A DNA stretch of 41,448 bases from Desulfobacterales bacterium (GTDB taxonomy: Bacteria; Desulfobacterota; Desulfobacteria; Desulfobacterales; C00003060), in NCBI GenBank assembly GCA_030616475.1, contig JAUWXF010000017.1:1-41448 (forward strand), written 5' to 3'. Each line of letters opens with the position of its first letter. Position 1 is the stretch's first letter. Both the position numbers and the translations under genes were made by a program. Positions 1 to 7,249 of this stretch are shown in pieces. The notes beneath the pieces were generated by a model that searched no databases, had not been told where the DNA came from, and saw only the letters and a list, made by a program, of their open reading frames with translations.

Positions 1-391
1 AAGGGGACTGTTCCGTCTCCTGTTGCCGTACTTTTTGGGTTATCAGACCACTCTTCCCGATCGTTTAACACCCTGAACGCCAAGGACCCATCATCAAGTC
101 TCCTGTTTTCAATCTGAACTTGCGTGGAAAAACCGGCGTCACCTCGTCAGGTCTTTGTAGTTCTTCGCGAAGAGCCTCCACCAGATCTTCGTAGACCAGC
201 TCAAAAATGGAGACGGCCCGGACTCTGGCAGGCTCTTTGGCCTCGTAAAGGAGATTGTCCGGGTGAAGGGCCCATCGATCGTATTTCTTGTTCAACACTG
301 CGGACCACACCGATTCTGGAGGAATGGGATAGAAATCATCCAGGTTGGTAGCAGTAAGTCCCGGAACAACAATAACCGGCGGCTGCATCAT
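1..391 (-). pseudogene. Decayed alpha/beta hydrolase (LCAT/lipase-like), runs off the left edge
   Basis: The first ~90 residues read like the start of a lipase/LCAT-like alpha/beta hydrolase: 'PVIVVPGL' followed by 'VWSAVLNK' and 'ALHPDNLLYEA'. After 'VTPVFP' the frame stops making sense and ends at a TAA at 65-67. Reading the -1 frame from about position 130 to the window edge gives an open stretch with 'IENRRLDDGSLAFRV' and then 'ATGDGTVP', which resembles the 'GDGTVPL' element near the C-terminus of these hydrolases. The nucleophile elbow (GHSxG) and most of the fold are missing between the two parts. I infer an internal deletion plus frameshift. The ATG at 389-391 has an upstream AAAGG. 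It is the last gene of the minus-strand block. Confidence 0.6.
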
Positions 392-560
392 TTTTTCCTT
401 TCAATCTATCCTGAGTTTCTTACTCAACCGAAGTTTTGACATTCGTTTTATCATAAAGCGTCAGATATCTCAGGAGAATGTCTTGATTCTTCGATTAATT
501 CTGGGTGTATACACTAACAGCGAGAGAAGTGGAAACTAAAACCCAGGTTGTAATGCCGTC
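392..560. other. Intergenic, nothing recognised
   Basis: AT-rich spacer between the hydrolase remnant and the membrane protein to its right. I see the ribosome binding site of the hydrolase remnant and no convincing hairpin, promoter or small gene. Confidence 0.5.
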
Positions 561-1331
561 TTACCATTTCTGCCAAACCTTTGGCGTTTGTTGCTTTACT
601 TCCGGCTCGGGCTCGCGCTCTTCAGGCTTCTCAGGTAATTGTTTCTGTTCTTGCTCTGCTTTCTCTATCTCGCGAAGCAATGCCTTCATGGCTTCAGGTA
701 TGGGAGGTGCTGGCCTTGTAGTATCAACACGACTATGGTTTTCCTGGGCATATGCCGATTTAGGGCTAAACACGTCAAAAAGGCTAAATGCCTCAGACCT
801 TTCCTTCATGTGATGGCTACGGCTCACGTTATTGCCATCTTTCAAGTTGCCCGCTTCAAAGGACCTTGTCACCATATCTCTTAACATTTTATACTTCTCA
901 AGGAGCTGATCTTTTTTCTTAATCGCTTCTTCATAGTCTCTAGTGGTGGCTTTGTAGTATTCTATTTGCGCCTGGTACTCGTCCAATGGAATATATGCTT
1001 GTTCCCTGCTCAACCCTACCACATTGTTTGAGCCGAGAGCTGTAACAAAGACGACACAAGTATAAATTGGCACCCATACCAGACAGTCAAGAAATCGCAG
1101 CTGGAAAGCTCTCCTTGAATAATAAATAGCGACCAAGAAGGAGAAAACCAAGGCAGCGTATAAGCCGTTCCCGATAAATTGCTCAGCTACCTGTGCCACT
1201 GCTGTGACACTTGCAGCCATTCCGCCGAAGCGAGCCAAGCCACCTTTGTCCTCAAACAGAAAAGAGGCTGAATGGTTAATCGAATTACGACTATCTGCTT
1301 TATAAATTGAATCACTCTGTATTGTCATCAT
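561..1331 (-). CDS. Membrane protein with two TM helices and a coiled coil, unknown function
   Basis: This 256-residue protein matches no family I recognise. Residues about 55-72 ('LYAALVFSFLVAIYYS') and 82-99 form two hydrophobic segments that probably span the inner membrane. Residues about 115-150 are rich in K, E and Y and look like a coiled coil. The C-terminus (about 205-256) is proline- and glutamate-rich, with 'EREPEPEVKQQ', and is probably disordered. GGAGGGG stands just before two consecutive ATGs, so translation could start at 1331 or 1328. It sits at the accessory end of the injection-system block. Holin-like or membrane-anchor roles are conceivable next to the amidase, but nothing in the sequence proves this. 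Confidence 0.7.
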   Translation of the reverse strand: MMTIQSDSIYKADSRNSINHSASFLFEDKGGLARFGGMAASVTAVAQVAEQFIGNGLYAALVFSFLVAIYYSRRAFQLRFLDCLVWVPIYTCVVFVTALGSNNVVGLSREQAYIPLDEYQAQIEYYKATTRDYEEAIKKKDQLLEKYKMLRDMVTRSFEAGNLKDGNNVSRSHHMKERSEAFSLFDVFSPKSAYAQENHSRVDTTRPAPPIPEAMKALLREIEKAEQEQKQLPEKPEEREPEPEVKQQTPKVWQKW

Positions 1332-1638
1332 TTCCCCTCCAATAAATAGACCGCAGGCAAGAACCCGTCATGTAAACCTGTTATCTTTGCTAACGCGCGG
1401 TCTCTTATCTCCGATCTGGCTCGCGGTAAATGCGGTTTTTTGCCCTGCTATGGGAGCTGGAGTCATATGTTATGGCTACAGTCGCAAAAACTAACAAAAA
1501 AGACGTAACTTCAGGATCTTCGAAAAAGAGGCAAGGTGTCCGTTGACCATCCATAAATGTTTGGTGCAGGCACGTGGCACCCCCTCAATACTGAACCATA
1601 AGGAACCAAAGATGTAGGTCAATTGAAATACCAGTTTT
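1332..1638. other. Intergenic, no clear feature
   Basis: About 307 bases between the amidase and the membrane protein. A 24-codon plus-strand ORF starting 'MATVAKTNKK' lies at about 1472-1546 but has no good ribosome binding site. A short GGTGC/GCACC inverted repeat lies near 1560-1580. I assign no function. Confidence 0.4.
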
Positions 1639-2502
1639 CTAAATGAACTGACAAATCTCATCTATTGCTCCTGCATAGGTTTCAGCAAATCCCTCAATGT
1701 TTTCTTGAGCCCTGGCAAGGTCGTCGTCATTATCGATAAAAAAAGGCTCGGCAATGACGCAAGGAGCGTTGGTGTAACGCAGCAAGTAGCCGCCTCGATC
1801 TTCGCTCGTTTTCGGTTTGATCCCCCTGTCGGGCAAACCGAGAAAATCAACCAGGCCTCTTTGAAGGATTTCGGCAATCGTTTTGCCGACTTCAGACTTG
1901 TGATAATAGAGCACTTCGGTTCCAGAGACCTGGCCGTTATACGCGTTGCAGTGCGGGCTGAGTACAAAATGGGGCTTCAGGGCGTTGATATCGGCGGGAA
2001 GTTTGTCCCAGGTCCTACGATAAACTCGCTGGATTTGAGTTTTCTCAACCGCCTTTTCAATGCGGATGGCCAGGTCCTCGTTGAAATCGAACTCGGTAAG
2101 GCCCGTCTTTTCGTTGACCGCACCGGGAGAGCTTTTCTTATGCCCAATGACCAGGGCACATAGCTTTTTCGGTTGCACTATTTCCTGCTCACCTTCCATC
2201 TCGGACAGGTGCTCTTGAATCTCCGCCAAAGAGACAATCCCCTTTTCTGCTAGTCTTTGCCTCAAAGCACCGGTTAAGCGGGGGACAGTTTCCACTACCT
2301 GTGCCGAATAAAGAACTCCGCTGACAAGGTCCCCCCGGACCAGAACCGTTCTGCCCAGATCCTCCTCGGCCACAGATAATGCCCCTGTTTCAGGCGGTTG
2401 TGGCACCCCTCTTGCGTGAGTGGTGAGCAGAATTTCCCCGGCTTCCGTTTTTATGTATCCATGGCGAGACAAAATCCCGATGAGCCAATCCTTGTATTGC
2501 AT
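1639..2502 (-). CDS. N-acetylmuramoyl-L-alanine amidase (amidase_3 type)
   Basis: A 287-residue zinc amidase predicted to cut the bond between N-acetylmuramic acid and L-alanine in peptidoglycan. The catalytic domain covers about residues 112-287. The expected zinc and catalytic residues are visible: His121 in 'GHKKSSPGA', Glu142 in 'FNEDLA', His184 in 'SPHCNA', and Glu252 in 'AEPFF'. The first 110 residues have no recognised domain. There is no signal peptide, so export would need another route, such as lysis or loading into the injector. AAAGGA precedes the ATG. It follows the metacaspase by 88 bases and is probably co-transcribed with it. Within the eCIS block it could be a cargo enzyme or could help release particles; the sequence does not decide between these. 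Confidence 0.85.
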   Translation of the reverse strand: MQYKDWLIGILSRHGYIKTEAGEILLTTHARGVPQPPETGALSVAEEDLGRTVLVRGDLVSGVLYSAQVVETVPRLTGALRQRLAEKGIVSLAEIQEHLSEMEGEQEIVQPKKLCALVIGHKKSSPGAVNEKTGLTEFDFNEDLAIRIEKAVEKTQIQRVYRRTWDKLPADINALKPHFVLSPHCNAYNGQVSGTEVLYYHKSEVGKTIAEILQRGLVDFLGLPDRGIKPKTSEDRGGYLLRYTNAPCVIAEPFFIDNDDDLARAQENIEGFAETYAGAIDEICQFI

Positions 2503-2590
2503 TTTTCCTTTTCCCCTTCATAGTCGGGTTTGGTCGTTTCCATTCCTTAATATGCGGTGCTCCACTGGTATCAGGGGGGAAGTGGGACAT

Positions 2591-3676
2591 CTATTTGACG
2601 ACCTTTATCTTGTAAGCCCCGGTACCGCCTTCACTGTCGTAGTGTTGGACTCTGACATAATATGTACCTGGTGCAAGGTCTGTTACTATTTTAGGATTCA
2701 TACCTGCTCCACTATCGTCATCCTGCGCTATGAGTTTCGTCTCACTGTCCGGACCATAAAGCGTCATAACGAGATCTGTCCGACCTTCAGTTTCAATGGA
2801 ATATTGCCCTGCTTCGGCAGCAGTGAATTTGTAATCATGTTTCTCGCCGGGGGCTGCGATCTTTGCCTCAAAGGGAGTTATCTCAATAACAGGAATTTCG
2901 AGCGGACCTTCTGCCGAAGGAATACTTGGCACGTCAAAGGCTCTCTGGCTCCGAAAGTCATCAGAGACAGGCCCGTACTCACTATATTGCGGCTTCTGGC
3001 TCGATCGTATCAATTCACAAATCTTTTTGTGCAGATCCTCAAAGGTTCCATTGAATGCACCATTTTGCCACGCTTCGCAAAGCGCCATGGTGAAAGCACC
3101 GCCTCCCTGGTACCCCGCAGATGTAAAACCATCGCGGCATCCACCCAGATGTATCAGCTGTGCCTTAACCTCGATTTCATCTCTTGACATTCTCGCTATG
3201 GGACGAAAAATGAAATCTTCACTAACGTCAACGGTCATTACCCCTCTGTAATTTGAGCCGGAATTACAGCTGTCACTTATCATGACGATCCGGACGCCAC
3301 GTCTGAATTTAGTCAAGGCTTGATGGATTTTGTCGTCAATTACTTCTCTATCGTAGGCAACAAGTGTCTCATCCTTTCCATCCAATTCGTCTCCGCTGAT
3401 ATCAGGTTGTTGCCCGCCATGTCCGGAATAATAGAAAACAAAAATGTCGTCAGCCACCATGAGATCAGCAGAGCGATACAGTGAAGAAAGAATCCTGTCA
3501 CGCGTCGCCTCAGACGTTTTCAGTGTTTTTATTTGGTAACCAAGGGGCTTTAGAATCCTTTCCATATTGTCCACATCAAGCTCACACCCCCAACATCCAC
3601 CAGTACCATCCCAGCCATTATAGGCATCAGGATCTACACTTTTTAATCCAAGCAGTAATCCGTGTGCTTTTGCCAT
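2591..3676 (-). CDS. Metacaspase-like cysteine protease (C14) with C-terminal PPC domain
   Basis: A 361-residue protein with a caspase-fold domain (about 1-250). The catalytic dyad is His86 in 'YYSGHGG' and Cys137 in 'SDSCNSG'. The acidic run 'SGDELDGKDETLVAYD' (94-109) matches the type I metacaspase loop. Residues about 265-361 form a bacterial pre-peptidase C-terminal (PPC) beta-sandwich, with 'DLVMTLYGP' and 'GTYYVRVQHY'. The start is supported by GGAGG seven bases upstream. There is no signal peptide. It sits between the DUF4157-leader protein and the amidase. Bacterial caspase homologues take part in regulated cell death and in toxin activation, so either an effector or a self-targeting role is possible. 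The function in this locus is inference. Confidence 0.88.
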   Translation of the reverse strand: MAKAHGLLLGLKSVDPDAYNGWDGTGGCWGCELDVDNMERILKPLGYQIKTLKTSEATRDRILSSLYRSADLMVADDIFVFYYSGHGGQQPDISGDELDGKDETLVAYDREVIDDKIHQALTKFRRGVRIVMISDSCNSGSNYRGVMTVDVSEDFIFRPIARMSRDEIEVKAQLIHLGGCRDGFTSAGYQGGGAFTMALCEAWQNGAFNGTFEDLHKKICELIRSSQKPQYSEYGPVSDDFRSQRAFDVPSIPSAEGPLEIPVIEITPFEAKIAAPGEKHDYKFTAAEAGQYSIETEGRTDLVMTLYGPDSETKLIAQDDDSGAGMNPKIVTDLAPGTYYVRVQHYDSEGGTGAYKIKVVK

Positions 3677-3979
3677 AGCGATTCTCCCTCCTGTTAAGAT
3701 CTATAACTACATGAACGACCTCCTCTAAAGCACATTGAACAAACCTAAAACAATATGAGCAACCCTTTAGCTTTCATCTCTTCCTCATGCATGAAGTTGA
3801 TTTAAATTTTTCTCAATAAAAAAATTGGAGGGGTCATCTCAACTTTCAACAAAACCCATTTTCGTCGTAATCTGCGCCGTGATTTTCTTCAGTTTGTTGT
3901 CCTCAAGAATCCTCTGCTTGAATCTGCGACTGGACTGGCTGATCGCTGACCCCCTAGCTCTTTCTATACAATCAAGTTA
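3677..3979. other. AT-rich intergenic, no gene recognised
   Basis: This 303-base spacer lies upstream of the metacaspase. On the minus strand a strong GAGGAGGT is followed by ATG TAG, a start codon immediately followed by a stop, near 3706-3711, which looks accidental. A plus-strand ORF at 3825-4025 has hydrophobic stretches but no ribosome binding site and runs into the neighbouring gene. A promoter for the metacaspase-amidase pair could lie here, but I cannot point to convincing -35/-10 boxes. Confidence 0.4.
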
Positions 3980-4819
3980 CTACCGCCTTCGTCTTTTTCT
4001 CAGACGTATTTTAGGCCCCCTGTAAGGCTCTGTTCTTGAAACTCCATGATCGGTAGTGGTCACTTTCAACGTGTTTCTTTTTCTCACATTGCCATGCAAC
4101 GTTACCTTTATGATGAAACCTGGCCCGGAGCCTCTCCATCTATCTTTAGACGAGTACCGGTAATACCATATTTGATTTTGATCAAGCACTGCCGGCCAAT
4201 TTAAAAGGGGGTTGGCACCTATTCCTTTTGGGCCTACGGGCGTCCAGATATCGTCGGGCCTGTGAAGCTCGTTTCGTGCGGTCAACTTCCATATATTGAC
4301 TCCCACAGGTATATCCTTTGTGCCTGTTTGAAAATCATCACGTTGTGCGGATACCGTTTCTGAAATCTGTACCCCTTTAAGACTGCACCCTGTCGGTATA
4401 GCATCGAACTTGTGATTGTAGCTGGCGCCGTAGTGAGTCCGGGGGACCTTTTGTCTGGTGATCCAAGTGGCCACCTTACTCTCATTACTCCCCAACGAGC
4501 ATCGTTGACTATGCTGTAACTGAATAGTCGGGACGCTGTGCCAATTACCACGGATGATCCGTATAGGAGAGAATGCCTCTGATTTCTGTTCGTGCATGTT
4601 GCCAGGCTGGCCGATTTTGAGCTTGGCCTGAATGGGAAAAGGGGTCTGATACCGCGGGCAGCCGCCACCGCATACACAGGTGGGTTTACGTTGGATATAG
4701 GTATTACTGACGGGTAACGCTAAGGAGCTATTAGGGGTATGTTTTAGGGCATGTTTGTTGCCCATACGCTTTTTCAAGGAAGAATCTAATGAGGATGATT
4801 TTTTAACAGCGGCCTTCAT
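3980..4819 (-). CDS. Candidate eCIS cargo: short DUF4157-type leader, no DUF4157 core
   Basis: A 279-residue basic protein. Residues 63-78 ('IQAKLKIGQPGNMHEQ') match the start of the leader found before DUF4157 domains, as in the UGA-interrupted protein in this window ('IQTKLKIGQPGDKYEQ'). The usual 'EADR' continuation and the HExxH-bearing DUF4157 domain are absent. From residue 79 on, the sequence is different and unrecognised, with 'PDDIWTPVGPKGIG' and 'PAVLDQNQIWYYRY' toward the C-terminus and an Arg/Lys-rich tail. A cluster 'CVCGGGC' (48-54) precedes the leader. This suggests an N-terminal address retained on a different payload, or a decayed gene fused to a payload domain. There is no catalytic motif I can name. 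The start follows the DUF1360 gene by 29 bases. Confidence 0.65.
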   Translation of the reverse strand: MKAAVKKSSSLDSSLKKRMGNKHALKHTPNSSLALPVSNTYIQRKPTCVCGGGCPRYQTPFPIQAKLKIGQPGNMHEQKSEAFSPIRIIRGNWHSVPTIQLQHSQRCSLGSNESKVATWITRQKVPRTHYGASYNHKFDAIPTGCSLKGVQISETVSAQRDDFQTGTKDIPVGVNIWKLTARNELHRPDDIWTPVGPKGIGANPLLNWPAVLDQNQIWYYRYSSKDRWRGSGPGFIIKVTLHGNVRKRNTLKVTTTDHGVSRTEPYRGPKIRLRKRRRR

Positions 4820-4848
4820 AAGACATTGTCCTTTTGATTAAGCTGACA

Positions 4849-5151
4849 TCACTTTCCCGTTTTCTGCATAAGCCAACACATGATGCCCCATTGAAATGCA
4901 CTCAGCCAGGCAATCACCAATGCCGTTAGGAAATAATCCAGCAACGGCCACGACTTAAAGAGTCGCGCCCGAAAGATTACAACCAATACAAAAGCGATCC
5001 AAATTCCAAAGCAATAACCGCATGATAATAGCTCCCCCAAGAAAGAAACCTTCTTTTTCATCCATTCACGAAGGGGCTTGAATAGCTTCGTTTCAGAAAC
5101 TGCAAAAGAGATTGAGGCTGTGACAAGGGAGAGATAAATTACCTCTATCAT
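4849..5151 (-). CDS. DUF1360 family small membrane protein
   Basis: A 100-residue protein with three hydrophobic helices, at about 2-18, 46-61 and 70-95. The pattern 'FLGELLSCGYCFGIWIAF' followed by 'LLDYFLTALVIAWLS' matches DUF1360 proteins, which have a 'CxxC..G.W' element at the membrane face. Its biochemical role is unknown. The ATG is preceded by AGGAC. It sits between the lipoprotein and the DUF4157-leader protein in the same orientation. It is probably an inner-membrane protein and could relate to expression or release of the system, but this is inference. Confidence 0.72.
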   Translation of the reverse strand: MIEVIYLSLVTASISFAVSETKLFKPLREWMKKKVSFLGELLSCGYCFGIWIAFVLVVIFRARLFKSWPLLDYFLTALVIAWLSAFQWGIMCWLMQKTGK

Positions 5152-5334
5152 CGCTGTGTCCTGCGGTTAATGCATGCATCCACCACTGCAATGAGCCACG
5201 GGCCTTAACATGTGCTTCTTTGTCCAAATATCTATCATTGTTTTCTTCCTCTATTATTCTCCAGCAACTCACCATCCGTCCAAGATTCCTAGAATATCAA
5301 CCCCTCATCTGCACGCATTCTGGCGTGAAGAACT

Positions 5335-7086
5335 CTACGGCTGAAGTAATTCGTCGATGATATCCTGGACTTTCGGGTTCGAGTGTGTTGGTGGAGAGCA
5401 GAACCGACTGTTAAGCAGGCCCTGCGCAATCGACTTTGCTTCATTTTTCACGGCCGGCGGGTCAAACGCACCATATTTGTACACCCACATGGTGTACAAG
5501 GCAGCCCGGGCGTGGCCACTACCGTTTTCGAGGCTTGGGTCCATATTGCTCATTCCGTTGCAGCTTGTATGGCCGGAGTCCCCCGGCTCGCTGTGTCGTC
5601 CTTCGTGCAATAGCAGATAAAGAGGACTGACATAAGGGTACAGTGTTGGGTTCGGAAACGGATTCTTGCATGCGTCGGGATTTTCCGTGGTGCCGGAGGA
5701 TCGTCCATCCCAGACGCTGAAACTGCGACTCAGTGATATCTGACCGTTGCCGCCGGTGTTCAAGTTGCAGTCAAGCCGCAGATTGAGTGTATTCACATAT
5801 GTCTTCAAGTGCTCGTAGATGGTTTTGCGGGCAGTAAACGGTAAGGGCTGCGAAAAATGTTGATGTCGCAGGACGTCTAGTTTGGCATAGGCCACCATCT
5901 TTGACGGGTCTGTCGATTGCTGATCAAATACTACCGGGTACGCATCCCACTGCTCGCCCGAACCGGTCCCGTCAATCCAGTTCAAGGAAAAGTCTTCATT
6001 GATTCGTGCGATTTCAGCCGCAGCCGGCCGAGCCTGATAGAAACTGCCGAGATCGGCGAACACGCGCACGGGCGTTTGGGCGCTCGTGCCATAGCCATCT
6101 GCTGTTATTGTGTGCGCACCGACAGACAGGTTATTGGCGGTAATGGTAGGGCCCTGGCCAATAAGACCATCAAGATTGGAAGACCACTGTAATGTGCTAC
6201 CATCTACCGGGCTGCTGCTGGTTACCAGAGCCCGAAGTTGAACCTGCTCACCTTGTATGAAACGCCCGTTTTCGAGCGGACTCTGTAACCATATCTTTGT
6301 CCCTTTATTCGCAAAAACATAAAATCGGCTGTGGGAACCTTTCCAAAGCGCGGCGAGGTCGAAACCTTTCACAGGATGGCCGTAAGCACCGAGGCCATTG
6401 ATATAGTTGTAAGCGTCATCCGTCGTGGTGGCCAACTTCCAGGTCCAGTTGCTTATCCGCTCTGCGACCACGGTTTTCTGATAGAAAATGTAGAACTCGT
6501 CCCGACTGTCTCTGTCCAACGCAACAATACGGGCCGTGGTTACGGGGTGAGAATAGCCCCCCTGGCCATTCAGGAAATCCATTGCGTCAGACGGATCAGA
6601 TGCAAGCTTCCAGCCCCAACTGCCCACTGGAGTCTCACCAGCGATAGGCCTCTGGTAGAAAATGTAGAACTCCCGGTGGCTGCCCTTCCACAGGGCGGCA
6701 ATATGTGCGTTCTTGACAGGCTGCAAATAGCTACCGAATCCATTTAAGAAGTTGTGGACGTCATCGGGTTCGGTGGCCAGTTTCCAAGCCCACCCCCCTC
6801 CCGAACCATCAGGAGACTGCTTGCGATAGAAGACATAAAACTCTGTATGGTTTTCTTTCCAGATTACGCCGATTCTCGCTTCGCTCACGGGATTCTCGTA
6901 GGGGCCGCTGCCGTTTAAAAAATTCATGACGTCGTCTGGAGTGGTCGCCAGCTTCCAGCCCCATCCAGGAACTGAGGGACCAGGTGGGGTCGGGCTGGGC
7001 GGAGGACAACCGTATAGTCCCACACATAGCATAAGCGAGAAAATATAATGCATTTTGTTTCGTATTATCGAAATTGGTATGCGCAT
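5335..7086 (-). CDS. Lipoprotein with four WKLAT repeats, Ig-like region and HExRH putative metalloprotease motif
   Basis: A 583-residue protein. A signal peptide ends in the lipobox 'LYGC' (Cys27), followed by a proline-rich linker, so it should be a lipid-anchored envelope protein. Four repeats of about 47 residues follow, at about 42-88, 99-145, 157-203 and 214-260. Each has the pattern 'W.WKLAT.PDD..NFLNG.G.Y..PV' and ends 'FY.FY'. Residues about 265-340 resemble a bacterial Ig-like domain ('LSVGAHTITADG'). The C-terminal third carries 'LLLHEGRHSEPGDSGHTSC', whose HEGRH (494-498) could be a zinc site. I do not recognise a named peptidase family. The start has AGGAGG five bases upstream. 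A hairpin pair separates it from the gene to its right. Confidence 0.8.
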   Translation of the reverse strand: MRIPISIIRNKMHYIFSLMLCVGLYGCPPPSPTPPGPSVPGWGWKLATTPDDVMNFLNGSGPYENPVSEARIGVIWKENHTEFYVFYRKQSPDGSGGGWAWKLATEPDDVHNFLNGFGSYLQPVKNAHIAALWKGSHREFYIFYQRPIAGETPVGSWGWKLASDPSDAMDFLNGQGGYSHPVTTARIVALDRDSRDEFYIFYQKTVVAERISNWTWKLATTTDDAYNYINGLGAYGHPVKGFDLAALWKGSHSRFYVFANKGTKIWLQSPLENGRFIQGEQVQLRALVTSSSPVDGSTLQWSSNLDGLIGQGPTITANNLSVGAHTITADGYGTSAQTPVRVFADLGSFYQARPAAAEIARINEDFSLNWIDGTGSGEQWDAYPVVFDQQSTDPSKMVAYAKLDVLRHQHFSQPLPFTARKTIYEHLKTYVNTLNLRLDCNLNTGGNGQISLSRSFSVWDGRSSGTTENPDACKNPFPNPTLYPYVSPLYLLLHEGRHSEPGDSGHTSCNGMSNMDPSLENGSGHARAALYTMWVYKYGAFDPPAVKNEAKSIAQGLLNSRFCSPPTHSNPKVQDIIDELLQP

Positions 7087-7111
7087 GTGTGCCTCCTGAT
7101 CATACTTAATA

Positions 7112-7159
7112 GGGAAAATCTCTTTTTGAGATCAGGTCAGACAAATATCGCCTGACCTG
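7112..7159 (-). terminator. Tandem hairpins downstream of the DUF4157/M35 gene
   Basis: On the minus strand, an 8-base-pair stem (CAGGTCAG / CTGACCTG, arms at 7133-7140 and 7152-7159, 11-base loop) is followed at once by a smaller ATCTC/GAGAT hairpin and then TTT. It lies between the stop of the 7250-8587 gene and the lipoprotein start, the right place for a terminator or attenuator. The T-run is short, so strength is uncertain. Confidence 0.45.
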
Positions 7160-7249
7160 TACCGCAACTGCATCGCCCGACGCGCAGCTTAGTCAAATTT
7201 GAGCACCTAACCTCTTATCTCTGCTCATATAGCACTTAGCATGGCAGAG

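Noticed and set aside
2401-2415. TGGCAC-N5-TTGCG, a sigma-54-like motif on the plus strand
   Set aside because: It lies inside the amidase gene, antisense, with no plus-strand gene downstream, and lacks the final W of the consensus.
2420-3187. 255-codon plus-strand ORF
   Set aside because: It is antisense to the amidase and metacaspase, both of which have clear catalytic motifs; its own translation resembles no protein.
5093-5275. 60-codon minus-strand ORF beside the DUF1360 gene
   Set aside because: It overlaps DUF1360 by 59 bases in another frame and has no recognisable sequence. A 23-codon ORF within the same spacer has a good ribosome binding site but too little else to support it.
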